Shown piece after piece: positions 27,357-36,250 of a DNA stretch of 64,000 bases (the first letter of the stretch is position 1; each line of letters begins with the position of its first letter). The stretch lies in contig NZ_CP088923.1 of assembly GCF_021545845.1 (NCBI RefSeq), forward strand, positions 3,658,001 to 3,722,000, read 5' to 3'. The stretch comes from Rhodanobacter thiooxydans. Its GTDB lineage: Bacteria; Pseudomonadota; Gammaproteobacteria; Xanthomonadales; Rhodanobacteraceae. The position numbers and the translations under genes were made by a program. The notes beneath the pieces were generated by a model that was not told where the DNA came from, made no database searches, and saw only the letters and a list, made by a program, of their open reading frames with translations.

Positions 27357-29522
27357 TCACAAGGGGTAGCGATAGGCGCCGCTGACCACCCCGGTGCGGC
27401 GCACGCGGCGGATCACGTCGGCCAGGTGCTTGCGGTTCTTCACTTCCAGCGCGAACAGCAGGGTGGCCGCGACGGCGTCGCGCTCGACATACTCCACGTT
27501 CTCGATGTTCGAGTCGGCGGCGGCGATCGCGGCGGCCACGGTGGCCAGCACGCCGGGACGATTGGTCACCTCAATGCGCAGTTCGGCGCGGTAGTCGCCC
27601 TGCACGTCGCGGTCCCACTCGATCGCCACGCAGCGCTCGGGCGACTTGCGCAGCTCGACCACGTTCGGGCATTCCTCGCGGTGCACCACGATGCCCTTGC
27701 CCGAGGACAGGTAGCCGATGATCTCGTCGCCCGGCAGCGGATGGCAGCAGTTGGCGAAGCTGAGCACGCCACGCTCGGCGCCGGTGATGCGGATCTTCTC
27801 GTGCGCGTGCGCCGCCGTGTGCGGCTTGCCGGCCTTCCTGCCGCGCGACGCCAGCAGTTGGCTGGCGACCACGTCGGGCATGCGGTTGCCCAGCGCGATG
27901 TCGGACAGCAGTTCCTCCAGCCGCTTTAGCTTGGAGGTTTCCAGGAAACGGTCGAGTACCGCCGGCGGAATGCCGTCCAGACTGCTGCCCTGCGCGTCCA
28001 GCGCGCGATCGAGCATGCGGTGGCCGAAGTCAACCGCGTCCTCGTGCTGCAGGTGCTTCAGGTACTGGCGGATCGCGGTGCGCGCCTTGCCGGTGACCAC
28101 CACTTCCAGCCACGCCGGATTCGGCACCGCCGACGGCGCAGTGATGATCTCCACCAGCTGGCCGGACTCCAGCTTGGTGCGCAGCGGCAGCAGCTTCTTG
28201 TCCACGCGCGCGGCCACCGCATGGTCGCCCACGTCGGTGTGCACGGCGTAGGCGAAGTCCAGCGCGGTGGCGTTGCGCGGCAGCGACAGGATGTCGCCGC
28301 GCGGAGTGAACAGATAGACCTCGTCGGGGAACAGGTCGATCTTGACGTTCTCGATGAACTCCGACGACGACACCGTGCTCGCCGAGCTGTCGACCAGCGA
28401 GGACAGCCACTCGCGTGCCCGCGCCTGGGCGCTGTTGGCCGGACCCGAGTCGGTCTTGTAGGCCCAGTGCGCGGCCACGCCGCGCTCGGCCACCGAATCC
28501 ATCTCGGCGGTGCGGATCTGCACCTCGATCGGCGCGCCGAACGGGCCCAGCAGCACGGTGTGCAGCGACTGGTAGCCGTTCGCCTTGGGAATCGCGATGA
28601 AATCCTTGAAACGGCGGTCGACCGGCTTGTACAGCGCATGCACTACGCCGAGCGCCATGTAGCAGCTCATCGCGCTGTCCACCACCACGCGGAAGCCGTA
28701 GACGTCCATCAGCTGGGCGAAGCTCTTGTGCTCGTTGCGCATCTTCGAATAGATGCTCCACGACGACTTGATGCGGCCGACCACGCGCGCCGGCAGGTGG
28801 TCGGCAACCAGCCGCGCGGACAGCGCCGCCTCGATCTTGCCCATCGCCTCGCGCCGGTTGCCCAACGCGGCGCGGATGCGTTCGCTGATCACCCGGTAGC
28901 GGTCCGGGTACAGCGCGCGAAAGCCGAGATCCTGCAGTTCCGCCTTGAACTTGTTCATGCCCAGGCGCTGCGCGATCGGCGCATAGATCTCCAGCGTCTC
29001 GCGCGCGATGCGGCGGCGTGACGGTGCGTCCTTGGCGCCGAGCGTGCGCATGTTGTGCAGGCGATCGGCCAGCTTGATCAGGATCACGCGGATGTCGCGC
29101 GCCATCGCCAGCAGCATCTTGCGGAAGCTTTCCGCATCCGCCTCCTGGCGCGTGCCGAAGCGCATCTTGTCCAGCTTGGTGACGCCATCGACCAGTTCGG
29201 CCACCACCTCGCCGAACTCGGTGGCCAGCATCTCGCGGCTGAGCTCGGTGTCTTCCAGGGTGTCGTGCAGGATCGCCGCGATGATCGTCTCGGTATCCAG
29301 CCCGAGTTCGGCCAGGATGCCGGCCACCGCCACCGGGTGGGTGATGTACGGCTCGCCGCTCTTGCGCTCCTGCCCGGCATGCGCCTGCGCGCCGAGCTGG
29401 AACGCGCGCAGCACGCGATCGACCTGCACCTCGGGCAGGTAGGCAATGCGCTCTTTCAGGGCCAGCGCATAGGGCGGCAGCGCGGAGAGGTCGACCGTGG
29501 CGGGGTGGGTGGCCGCAGTCAT
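27357..29522 (-). CDS. spoT: Bifunctional (p)ppGpp synthetase/hydrolase SpoT
   Basis: A 721-aa RelA/SpoT homologue controlling the stringent response. The hydrolase HD domain is intact (EPYITHPVAVAGIL and AAILHDTLEDT). The synthetase domain has DVYGFRVVVDS, KDFIAIPKANGYQSLHTVLLGP and the catalytic EVQIRT. TGS (VYLFTPRGDILSLPRNATALDFAYAVHT), a helical/zinc-finger-like region (FANCCHPLPGDEIIGYL) and a C-terminal ACT domain (NRPGVLATVAAAIAAADSNIENV) follow. Both active sites look functional. It follows rpoZ by 127 bp, an interval that carries a GGCGCCT/AGGCGCC hairpin at 29531-29548 just before the start. Confidence 0.97.
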   Translation of the reverse strand: MTAATHPATVDLSALPPYALALKERIAYLPEVQVDRVLRAFQLGAQAHAGQERKSGEPYITHPVAVAGILAELGLDTETIIAAILHDTLEDTELSREMLATEFGEVVAELVDGVTKLDKMRFGTRQEADAESFRKMLLAMARDIRVILIKLADRLHNMRTLGAKDAPSRRRIARETLEIYAPIAQRLGMNKFKAELQDLGFRALYPDRYRVISERIRAALGNRREAMGKIEAALSARLVADHLPARVVGRIKSSWSIYSKMRNEHKSFAQLMDVYGFRVVVDSAMSCYMALGVVHALYKPVDRRFKDFIAIPKANGYQSLHTVLLGPFGAPIEVQIRTAEMDSVAERGVAAHWAYKTDSGPANSAQARAREWLSSLVDSSASTVSSSEFIENVKIDLFPDEVYLFTPRGDILSLPRNATALDFAYAVHTDVGDHAVAARVDKKLLPLRTKLESGQLVEIITAPSAVPNPAWLEVVVTGKARTAIRQYLKHLQHEDAVDFGHRMLDRALDAQGSSLDGIPPAVLDRFLETSKLKRLEELLSDIALGNRMPDVVASQLLASRGRKAGKPHTAAHAHEKIRITGAERGVLSFANCCHPLPGDEIIGYLSSGKGIVVHREECPNVVELRKSPERCVAIEWDRDVQGDYRAELRIEVTNRPGVLATVAAAIAAADSNIENVEYVERDAVAATLLFALEVKNRKHLADVIRRVRRTGVVSGAYRYPL

Positions 29523-29649
29523 TCGCTGCCGGCGCCTGCTCAGGCGCCCACCTCGCCGGGGGTGAAGCGGCTGGCTGCGCGGCGCGCGCCGACCGCCGCA
29601 CCGGACTTGCCGGCGCGACAGGTGCGTTTGCTACAGCAGCCGCCGTCCA

Positions 29650-29940
29650 TCAGTCGTCGCCGCCCTTGGACAGGTCGTCGTCAACCTCGGCCGCGGCCCA
29701 CTCCAGCGCCTCGCGCTCGGCGCGCTCGCGCTCGGCCTTGTCGATCTGGTCGATGGTGGCCTGGTCGATGCGGCGGGCGGCGATCTCGCGCAGCGCCAGC
29801 ACGGTCGGCTTGTCATGGTCGGGGTTGACGGCCGGCTCGGCGCCCTTTTCCAGCTGACGCGCGCGCTTGGTCGCCATCAGTACTAGTTCGAAACGGTTGT
29901 CGACCACCTCTAGGCAGTCTTCCACGGTAATGCGTGCCAT
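29650..29940 (-). CDS. rpoZ: RNA polymerase omega subunit
   Basis: A 96-aa subunit aiding RNA polymerase assembly and forming part of a ppGpp site. Signature: [30 protein letters not shown] and [16 protein letters not shown], with an acidic tail. In most gammaproteobacteria gmk lies directly upstream; here gmk is 4.7 kb away behind the mla genes. A sigma-70-like promoter lies just upstream, divergent from mlaA. Confidence 0.96.
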   Translation of the reverse strand: MARITVEDCLEVVDNRFELVLMATKRARQLEKGAEPAVNPDHDKPTVLALREIAARRIDQATIDQIDKAERERAEREALEWAAAEVDDDLSKGGDD

Positions 29941-29980
29941 GCGAAATCCTTAGGGATTAAAACGACTTATATGGCCTCAC

Positions 29981-30010
29981 AGTGTAGATGAGCGGATGCT
30001 TTGCTGGCAA
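29981..30010 (-). promoter_or_regulatory. Candidate rpoZ-spoT promoter
   Basis: On the minus strand TTGCCA, an 18-bp spacer and TACACT, ending about 41 bp before the rpoZ start. Its -35 overlaps the -35 of the opposing mlaA promoter candidate within the near-palindrome TTGCTGGCAA. Confidence 0.5.
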
Positions 30011-30029
30011 TGCGGCTGCCGCGTATCAT
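30001..30029 (+). promoter_or_regulatory. Candidate mlaA promoter
   Basis: TTGCTG, a 17-bp spacer and TATCAT. It would give a 5' leader of about 105 nt before mlaA. The -35 overlaps that of the rpoZ candidate on the other strand. Confidence 0.45.
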
Positions 30030-30141
30030 GGCGGGCTGGCCGTGAACCGGCGGCGCACTCGCCGGAAGCCAGCTGAAAGCCGTGTAAGATACAAAACCAG
30101 ACAGTACACTTACTACCCCCACGACGCGAACCCCCGCACCG

Positions 30142-30972
30142 ATGCCCTCACCGCTTCGACTCCCCAAGTTGCGCCGCTGGTTGGCCGTGCTCGCGATCAT
30201 CTTGCTGGCCGGCTGCACCATCGCCAAGCCGCGCACCGACGATCCGCTGGAGAAATACAACCGCGGCGCCTACAAATTCAACGACGCGGTGGACCAGGCG
30301 GTGATCCGCCCGGTTGCGATGGGTTACCGCAAGGTGACCAATCCGCCGGTACGCCGCTCGTTCAGCGACTTCTTCACCAATATCCGCATGCCGGTCACGG
30401 TCGCCAACGACCTGCTGCAGGCGCGTCCGAAGCAGGCGCTGCAGAGCACCGGCCGCTTCCTGGTGAACCTGACCCTGGGCGTCGGCGGCTTCTTCGATCC
30501 GGCCAGCCAGCTTGGCCTGCCGATAGAAGACAACGACTTCGGCGTCACCCTGGCGCGTTGGGGTGCCCCGGAAGGCGACTTCCTGATGTTGCCGTTCTTC
30601 GGCCCCAGTACCGCGCGTGATATCTGGCGTCTGCCGGTCGACAGCTACTTCTTCGACCCGTTGAGCCTGTATGCAGTCAACCATGACTACAATGGCCTGG
30701 AGTACGTGCCACAGGCGATATACCTAGTGACCTTGCGCTCGCGCGGAATCGACGCGGAGGGCTTCCTGCAATCCGCCTACGATCCCTACGTATTCATCCG
30801 CGACGCGTACCGCCAGCAGCGCCTGTACAAGATCTACGACGGCAACCCGCCGGTCGAGATCATCCAGCAGATGCAAGGCCTGAACGAAAAGAATTTCGAC
30901 CCCGAGGAACTGCTGGACCAGCAGCACCAGTGGGAAAACAAGCACCCGGAAACGTCCAGCAAGCAGCCCTGA
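30142..30972 (+). CDS. mlaA: Outer-membrane lipoprotein MlaA (VacJ)
   Basis: A 276-aa outer-membrane lipoprotein that removes mislocalised phospholipids from the outer leaflet and passes them to MlaC. Lipobox LAGC at about residue 25. The MlaA core is clear: DPLEKYNRGAYKFNDAVDQAV, SFSDFFTNIRMPVTVANDLLQ, GVGGFFDPASQLGL, DFGVTLARWG and LPFFGPSTARD. It is on the plus strand, convergent with mlaFEDCB and separated from mlaB by a bidirectional terminator. Keeping mlaA beside the rest of the pathway is common in Xanthomonadales, unlike E. coli. Confidence 0.96.
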   Translation: MPSPLRLPKLRRWLAVLAIILLAGCTIAKPRTDDPLEKYNRGAYKFNDAVDQAVIRPVAMGYRKVTNPPVRRSFSDFFTNIRMPVTVANDLLQARPKQALQSTGRFLVNLTLGVGGFFDPASQLGLPIEDNDFGVTLARWGAPEGDFLMLPFFGPSTARDIWRLPVDSYFFDPLSLYAVNHDYNGLEYVPQAIYLVTLRSRGIDAEGFLQSAYDPYVFIRDAYRQQRLYKIYDGNPPVEIIQQMQGLNEKNFDPEELLDQQHQWENKHPETSSKQP

Positions 30973-30988
30973 GCGCAGCGCATGGTCG

Positions 30989-31024
30989 ACACAAAGAAGG
31001 GGCCTCGCGGCCCCTTCTTTGTGT
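30989..31024. terminator. Bidirectional terminator between mlaA and mlaB
   Basis: Perfect stem ACAAAGAAGGGGCC / GGCCCCTTCTTTGT with a TCGC loop, flanked by short A- and T-rich ends on each side; shared by two convergent transcripts. Confidence 0.9.
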
Positions 31025-31045
31025 TGCGCGACCCCGGGCCTTCGC

Positions 31046-31354
31046 TCAGCCGAGCAGCCGGTCGACCTCGCAGACCTGGGCCAGCGACTGCATGCCGGCC
31101 GGCACGTGCACGACCTGCAACGCCTGACCGCGACGGGTCGCGTCGGCCGCGACGGCCAGCACGCAGGCCAACCCGGCGCTGTCACTGTGGCGCACGCCGG
31201 CCAGGTCCAGCCGCGACACCGGGCCGCCCGCCAGCGCAACGCGGATCGCCTGCCACGCAGCGGCCGCGGTATCGAAGCTCAGCTCGCCGCGCACGCCCAG
31301 CGTGCCGGGCGTGCCGAGGTCCAGCTGGAAGCTGTCTGCGGCGGCCTGCGTCAC
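31046..31354 (-). CDS. mlaB: STAS-domain protein MlaB
   Basis: A 102-aa cytoplasmic STAS-domain subunit that stabilises the MlaF ATPase dimer. Features: LGVRGELSFDTAAAAW, a core strand SRLDLAGVRHSDSAGLACVLAVAADA with the Asp-Ser loop, and a C-terminal helix. It is the last gene of mlaFEDCB and overlaps mlaC by 4 bp. Confidence 0.88.
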   Translation of the reverse strand: MTQAAADSFQLDLGTPGTLGVRGELSFDTAAAAWQAIRVALAGGPVSRLDLAGVRHSDSAGLACVLAVAADATRRGQALQVVHVPAGMQSLAQVCEVDRLLG

Positions 31355-32046
31355 GACTTGTCCTTGTTGTCCTTGGCCATCACGTCCAGCGCCTTGGAGC
31401 CCTGCGTTTCGATATTGCTGATCAGCTGCTCGACGCCGACCTTGCGGATCTCCGCGTCCACCTGATTGCGGTAGTTGGTGACGTAGGAGATGCCCTCGAT
31501 GATCACGTCGTAGGCCTTCCAGTCACCGTTGCGCCCCTTGCGGAAGGCATAGTCGACCGACACCAGCTTGCCGTCGTCCAGTACCACCTGGGTGCGCACC
31601 ACGGTGCGCTTGTCGTTGAGATCGCCGTTGAACGGCAGCACCTTGACCCGGCCGCGGGTGTAGTTCAACAGGCCCTCGGCGTAACGGTGCGTGATCGAGT
31701 TGTAGAACGCCCGGGCGAAGCGCTCGCGCTGCGCCGGGGTGGCCTCGCGGGCATGCTGGCCGAGCACCAGGATCGAGGCGTAGTCGATGTCGAAGTGCGG
31801 CAGGAACGCCTCGTCGATGACGCTGATGAGCTTCTCCTGGTTCCTCTTCAGCTCGTCGCGATGCCCCTCGATCGCCGTGGCCAGCTGGTCGGCGATGGCT
31901 TGCACGACCTGCACCGGAGCCAGCCGGGTCGCCGCCGGGGCTGCGACCGGGGGGACCGCCTGGGCGAACGCCGGAACCGTGGCGACAGCGCCGAATGCGA
32001 CGGCGCCGAATGCGATGGCGGTGGCAAGAGCCAGTCTGCGCAACAT
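31351..32046 (-). CDS. mlaC: Periplasmic phospholipid carrier MlaC
   Basis: A 231-aa periplasmic protein that shuttles phospholipid between MlaA and the MlaFEDB complex. Signal peptide of about 29 residues ending PAFAQ. The Tol-tol-Ttg2 family core is seen in LISVIDEAFLPHFDIDYASILVLGQHAREATPAQRERFARAFYNSI and VLPFNGDLNDKRTVVRTQVVL, DYAFRKGRNGDWKAYDVIIEG. Stop overlaps the mlaB start. Confidence 0.95.
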   Translation of the reverse strand: MLRRLALATAIAFGAVAFGAVATVPAFAQAVPPVAAPAATRLAPVQVVQAIADQLATAIEGHRDELKRNQEKLISVIDEAFLPHFDIDYASILVLGQHAREATPAQRERFARAFYNSITHRYAEGLLNYTRGRVKVLPFNGDLNDKRTVVRTQVVLDDGKLVSVDYAFRKGRNGDWKAYDVIIEGISYVTNYRNQVDAEIRKVGVEQLISNIETQGSKALDVMAKDNKDKS

Positions 32047-32101
32047 GGGTAACTCCTTGGGCTAACCGGCTCGGCGAGCCGGCGGGGAATGGCGGGCTAT
32101 T

Positions 32102-32977
32102 TTATTTGTTGCCGTTGCCGGCGTCTTTCTTGTCGCCGGGCGAACCGTTGACCAGGAACTTGCCGATCAAGTCCTCCAGCTGCAACGCGGACTGGGTCAG
32201 GATCATCTCGTCGCCGTCCTTGAGCGCGTCGGGCGAACCGCCCGGCTGGATCGCAACATACTGGCTGCCGATCAAACCGCTGGTGAACACCGCAGCGGAG
32301 GAATCGTCGGGAATCGCGTCGTAGCGCTTGTCGATCGACAGCACCACGTCGGCGTTCAACTTGACCGGGTCGGCATGCACCGATTGCACGCTGCCGATCA
32401 CCACGCCGGCCATCTTCACCGGCGCGCCGGCCGACAGCGTGCCGACGTTGGTGAAGCTCGCCTTCACTGCATAGCTGCCGCCGACGTTGTCGACCACGCC
32501 GCCGGCGCCGAAGAACTTGCCCAGCATCTCCTCCAGCGGCTGGGTCGACTTGGTGCGCGCCAGCGTGCCGCCGGCCGCCACCACCTGCTTCGCGCTGCCG
32601 TACTCGATGCCCACGTACTGGTCGCCGAGCAGGCCGCTGGTGAAGATGGTCGCCACCGAATCCTGCGGGATCCTGTCGTGGAGCTTGTCGATCGACAGCT
32701 TCACCTCGGCCACGTCGCGGCCCGGCTGCAGCGTGATCGACTGCACCTGGCCCACGCGCACACCGGCCACCTTCACCGGCGCGCGCTCCTTCAGCTGGCC
32801 GATGTTGGTGAACTGCGCGTCGACGACGTAGCTGTCGCCCTGGCGCACGTTCGCCACCGAACTGGTCTGGGTGGCCAGGTAGGCCAGCGCGGCAAAGCCG
32901 AGCACGATGAACAGGCCGGTGCCGACGGCGTAGGAACTTCTCGGTTGGCTCACGGCAGAATCCTCGGAAAACGACAA
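32102..32977 (-). CDS. mlaD: MlaD with two tandem MCE domains
   Basis: Membrane-anchored MCE protein of the MlaFEDB lipid transporter, 291 aa against about 180 in E. coli. After one transmembrane helix (about 17-36) there are two complete MCE domains. MCE1 spans about 50-141 (VVDAQFTNIGQLKERAPVKV, FTSGLLGDQYVGIEYG) and MCE2 about 169-261 (VKASFTNVGTLSAGAPVKM, FTSGLIGSQYVAIQPG). Each is followed by a similar amphipathic helix (QPLEEMLGKF and LQLEDLIGKFL). The second copy plus its helix resembles the canonical E. coli MlaD end. The frame is continuous, so this is a real internal duplication and not a misassembled start. Confidence 0.93.
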   Translation of the reverse strand: MSFSEDSAVSQPRSSYAVGTGLFIVLGFAALAYLATQTSSVANVRQGDSYVVDAQFTNIGQLKERAPVKVAGVRVGQVQSITLQPGRDVAEVKLSIDKLHDRIPQDSVATIFTSGLLGDQYVGIEYGSAKQVVAAGGTLARTKSTQPLEEMLGKFFGAGGVVDNVGGSYAVKASFTNVGTLSAGAPVKMAGVVIGSVQSVHADPVKLNADVVLSIDKRYDAIPDDSSAAVFTSGLIGSQYVAIQPGGSPDALKDGDEMILTQSALQLEDLIGKFLVNGSPGDKKDAGNGNK

Positions 32978-32987
32978 GTCATGGCGG

Positions 32988-33764
32988 TCACATCAGGAAG
33001 GCGGTGAGGACGAAATCCAGCGCCAGGATGGCGATCGACGACGCCACCACGGTGCGCGTGGTGGCGTAGGCCACGCCTTCGCTGGTCGGCGGCGTGGTGA
33101 AGCCCTGGAACACCGCGATCAGCGACACCACCGCGCCGAACGCAAGGCTCTTCAGCAGCACGCCGTTGACGATGTCGGTACGCACGTCGACCTGGGCGGT
33201 CATGTTCGACCAGAACGTACCGTTGTCGATGCCGAGCCAGGTCACGCCGACCAGGTGGCCGCCGAAAATGGCCATGGCGCAGAACACGCAGCTCAGCAGC
33301 GGCATCGCGATCAGCCCGGCCAGGAAGCGCGGCGTGGCGACATAGGCGACTGGGTCGACCGCCATCATCTCCATCGCCGAGATCTGGTCGGTGGCGCGCA
33401 TCAGGCCGATCTCGGCGGTGACCGCGGTGCCGGCACGCCCGGCGAACAGCAGCGCGGTGACCACCGGCCCCAGTTCACGGTACACCGACAGCGCCACCAC
33501 CATGCCGCTGGCCGAGGTGCCGCCGAAGATCGACAGCACGTGGTACAGCTGCAGCATCAGCACCATGCCGACGAACAGGCCGCAGACCATGATGATGGTC
33601 AGGCTCATCGCGCCGACGAACCACAGCTGGCGGATGGTTTCGCGCAGGTAGCGGAAGCTGCGCGGCACCGCCGCCAGCAGGGTCAACAGGAACAGGCCAC
33701 AGGCGCCGATCTGCGCCAGCGACTGGGTCAGCACGTTGCGGGGCCGCGGAGCGCGTGCGTTCAT
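32988..33764 (-). CDS. mlaE: Lipid transport permease MlaE
   Basis: A 258-aa inner-membrane permease of the MlaFEDB transporter. MlaE/YrbE landmarks: ETIRQLWFVGAMSLTIIMVCGLFVGMVLMLQ, ELGPVVTALLFAGRAGTAVTAEIGLMRATDQISAMEMM (the ATPase-coupling helix), and a C-terminal TTRTVVASSIAILALDFVLTAFLM. Start ATG 33764 overlaps the mlaF stop by 4 bp; an upstream extension of the frame is a shadow of mlaF. Confidence 0.95.
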   Translation of the reverse strand: MNARAPRPRNVLTQSLAQIGACGLFLLTLLAAVPRSFRYLRETIRQLWFVGAMSLTIIMVCGLFVGMVLMLQLYHVLSIFGGTSASGMVVALSVYRELGPVVTALLFAGRAGTAVTAEIGLMRATDQISAMEMMAVDPVAYVATPRFLAGLIAMPLLSCVFCAMAIFGGHLVGVTWLGIDNGTFWSNMTAQVDVRTDIVNGVLLKSLAFGAVVSLIAVFQGFTTPPTSEGVAYATTRTVVASSIAILALDFVLTAFLM

Positions 33765-34597
33765 TTCGCCGCCCCGGCAAAGCCCAGCTCGGTGGCGTAG
33801 TCGCCGGCCGGATAGCGGAACGGGATCGGGCCGTCCGCCTCGCCGCCGAAAAACTGCCGCGTCCACGGCGAGCCGTCGTCGGCGATCGTCGCCGGGTCGC
33901 CCTGCGCCACCACCTTGCCGTTGGAAAGCAGCACCACGTGGTCGGCCATCTGCTGCACGGCAGCCAATTCGTGCGACACCACCACGCTGGTGATGCCCAG
34001 GGTGCGGTTCAGGGTGAGGATCAGCTTGATCACCTGGTTCAGGGCGACCGGATCGAGCCCCACGAACGGCTCGTCGTACAGGATCAACTGCGGGTCGAAC
34101 ACGATCGCCCGCGCCAGCGCTACCCGTCGCGCCATGCCGCCGGACAGCTCGTTCGGCATCAGCCGTGCCGCGCCGCGCAGGCCGACTGCCTGCAGCTTCA
34201 TCAGCACCAGGTTGCGGATCAGCACCTCCGGCAGTTTGGTGTGCTGGCGCAGTGGGAACGCCACGTTCTCGAACACGTCGAAATCGGTCAGCAGGGCGGA
34301 GTTCTGGAACAAGTAGCCCACGCCTTCGCGCAGCTTGTACAGCTCATCGCGCGACAGCTCGGCCACGTTGCGGCCGTCGACGTGGATGCTGCCGGCATCG
34401 GCGTACATCTGCCCGGTGATGTGCTTGAGCAGGGTGGTCTTGCCGGTGCCGCTGGGGCCCATGATCGAGGTGATCTTGCCGCGCGGAATGTCCAGGTCCA
34501 GCGCGTCGAAGATGGTCTTGCCGCCGAGCACCGTGGTCAGGCCGCGGATGCGCACCAGGGTGGCGTCGTCAGGCGTGGCGCGAACGGTTTCGGTCAT
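33761..34597 (-). CDS. mlaF: Lipid transport ATPase MlaF
   Basis: A 278-aa ABC ATPase, first gene of mlaFEDCB. Walker A GPSGTGKTT, Q-loop YLFQNSALL, signature LSGGMARRVALARAI, Walker B LILYDEPFVGLDPV and H-loop VVVSHE are all intact. It couples ATP hydrolysis to phospholipid movement through MlaE/MlaD. Upstream lies the gmk end; the 78-bp gap between them leaves room for a promoter or read-through from gmk. Confidence 0.96.
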   Translation of the reverse strand: MTETVRATPDDATLVRIRGLTTVLGGKTIFDALDLDIPRGKITSIMGPSGTGKTTLLKHITGQMYADAGSIHVDGRNVAELSRDELYKLREGVGYLFQNSALLTDFDVFENVAFPLRQHTKLPEVLIRNLVLMKLQAVGLRGAARLMPNELSGGMARRVALARAIVFDPQLILYDEPFVGLDPVALNQVIKLILTLNRTLGITSVVVSHELAAVQQMADHVVLLSNGKVVAQGDPATIADDGSPWTRQFFGGEADGPIPFRYPAGDYATELGFAGAAK

Positions 34598-34675
34598 GGG
34601 CGGAGAAAGCCGTGGGGAGAGGAGACAAGGTAATGGAAGCGCGCTGCGAAGACCATGTAAAAACGGTCACGGGTC

Positions 34676-35305
34676 TCAGGCTCCGGCCATCAGCTCGGCG
34701 ATCAGCGCCTCATGCCGCTGCCACTGCAGCGCGCTGCGCAGGCGCACCGCCCGCACGATCGCCTGCAGCCCGGCCAGCGCCTCGTCGAACACGTCGTTGA
34801 CCAGGATGTAGTCGAACTCGTGCGCGTGGGCGATCTCGCCGCGCGAATTGCGCAGGCGGCGCTCGATCACCTCGGCGCTGTCCGATCGACGACCGCGCAG
34901 GCGCCGTTCAAGTTCCGCCCGCGACGGCGGCAGGATGAACACGCTGACGCAATCGGGCTTGCTCGCGCGGATCTGCTGGGTGCCCTGCCAGTCGATCTCC
35001 AGCAGCACGTCGCGGCCCTGCCCCAGCAGCTGCTGCACCGCAGTGCGCGAGGTGCCGTACAGGTTGCCGTGCACCTCGGCATGTTCCAGGAAGACGCCTT
35101 CGGCGATCTCGCGCTCGAACTCGGCGCGCTCGACGAAGTAGTAGTGCCGCCCGTACTGCTCGCCCGGCCGCGGCGGCCGCGTGGTGTGCGACACCGACAG
35201 CGAGATCCCCGGCTCGCGCTCCAGCAACGCGTTGACCAGGGTGGACTTGCCCGCACCCGAGGGCGCGGCGACCACGAACAGGGTGCCTTCGAGCGGGGCG
35301 TTCAT
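34676..35305 (-). CDS. gmk: Guanylate kinase
   Basis: A 209-aa enzyme that phosphorylates GMP to GDP. P-loop FVVAAPSGAGKSTLVNAL; GMP-binding SVSHTTRPPRPGEQYGRHYYFV, HAEVHGNLYGTS, VLLEIDWQGTQQIR and FILPPS; lid region RLRGRRSDSAEVIERRL. Start ATG 35305 overlaps the yicC stop by 4 bp. Its usual downstream partner rpoZ is displaced by the mla genes. The very long open frame seen upstream is a shadow of yicC and rph. Confidence 0.96.
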   Translation of the reverse strand: MNAPLEGTLFVVAAPSGAGKSTLVNALLEREPGISLSVSHTTRPPRPGEQYGRHYYFVERAEFEREIAEGVFLEHAEVHGNLYGTSRTAVQQLLGQGRDVLLEIDWQGTQQIRASKPDCVSVFILPPSRAELERRLRGRRSDSAEVIERRLRNSRGEIAHAHEFDYILVNDVFDEALAGLQAIVRAVRLRSALQWQRHEALIAELMAGA

Positions 35306-36162
35306 TCGATGTTCTGCACCTGCTCGCGCATCTGCTCGATCAGCACCTTCAGCTCCACCGCTGCGTTGGTGCTGCGCGCGTCGACCGATTTGGAGCCGAG
35401 CGTGTTCGCCTCGCGGTTGAACTCCTGCATCAGGAAATCCAGCCGGCGGCCGACCGGTTCCTTCAGGCCGAGCACGCGGCGCGTCTCGCCGATGTGCGTG
35501 CTGAGCCGGTCCAGTTCCTCGTCGACGTCGGTGCGGGTGATCTGCAGCACCAGTTCCTGCTCCAGCCGGCCCGGCTCGACCGGCTGCTTGAGATCGGCCA
35601 GCCGTGCTTCCAGCCGGCTGCGCAGCGCGGCGCGGATTTCCGGCATCCAGCCGCGCACGTCGACCACCACGCGCTCGATCGCATCCAGCCGGTCGCGCAG
35701 GATCGCGCCCAGCTTCTCGCCCTCGCGCTCGCGGGTGGCGGCGAGCGCGTCCAGCGCGCGATCGAGCACGTCGAACAAGGCCGCCTGCTGCGCCTGCGGA
35801 TCGGCCTCGGCCTGCTGCAGCACGCCGGGGAAGCGCAGCAACTCGGTGAACTGCACCTGCAGCCCGGGAAACAGCGCGGCCATGTCCAGGTTCAGCTCCG
35901 ACAGGCGCGACAGCAGCGCATGATCCACCTGCAGCGAGCCGCTGCGCGCATCGCTGGTGCGGCGCACGGTCAGGTCCAGCTTGCCGCGCGACAGCTTGGC
36001 CGCCACCCGCTCGCGCAACTGCGACTCGAAGCCGCGCAGGTCGTCCGGCAGTCGCGGGCTCAGCTCGAGATAGCGGTGGTTCACCGTGCGCAGCTCGCAG
36101 CTGAGCGTGCCGGCGGGGCCGGTGTTCTCGGCACTGGCATAGGCCGTCATGCTGCGGATCAT
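35302..36162 (-). CDS. yicC: YicC-family endoribonuclease
   Basis: A 286-aa protein of the YicC/YloC family, reported in E. coli to be an endoribonuclease acting on small RNAs. Start [12 protein letters not shown] (ATG 36162) matches the family N-terminus, followed by [21 protein letters not shown] and the C-terminal DUF1732 block [17 protein letters not shown]...[22 protein letters not shown]. It is divergent from rph, as in many gammaproteobacteria, and overlaps gmk. Confidence 0.94.
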   Translation of the reverse strand: MIRSMTAYASAENTGPAGTLSCELRTVNHRYLELSPRLPDDLRGFESQLRERVAAKLSRGKLDLTVRRTSDARSGSLQVDHALLSRLSELNLDMAALFPGLQVQFTELLRFPGVLQQAEADPQAQQAALFDVLDRALDALAATREREGEKLGAILRDRLDAIERVVVDVRGWMPEIRAALRSRLEARLADLKQPVEPGRLEQELVLQITRTDVDEELDRLSTHIGETRRVLGLKEPVGRRLDFLMQEFNREANTLGSKSVDARSTNAAVELKVLIEQMREQVQNIE

Positions 36163-36250
36163 CGGCGTCTTCCGGACATGGGGAAAGGATGCAATGGTAA
36201 ACTCTCCGGTCCGCGTTGCCCAATCCGGCCAAGCGTCCCCAGGACCGCCC

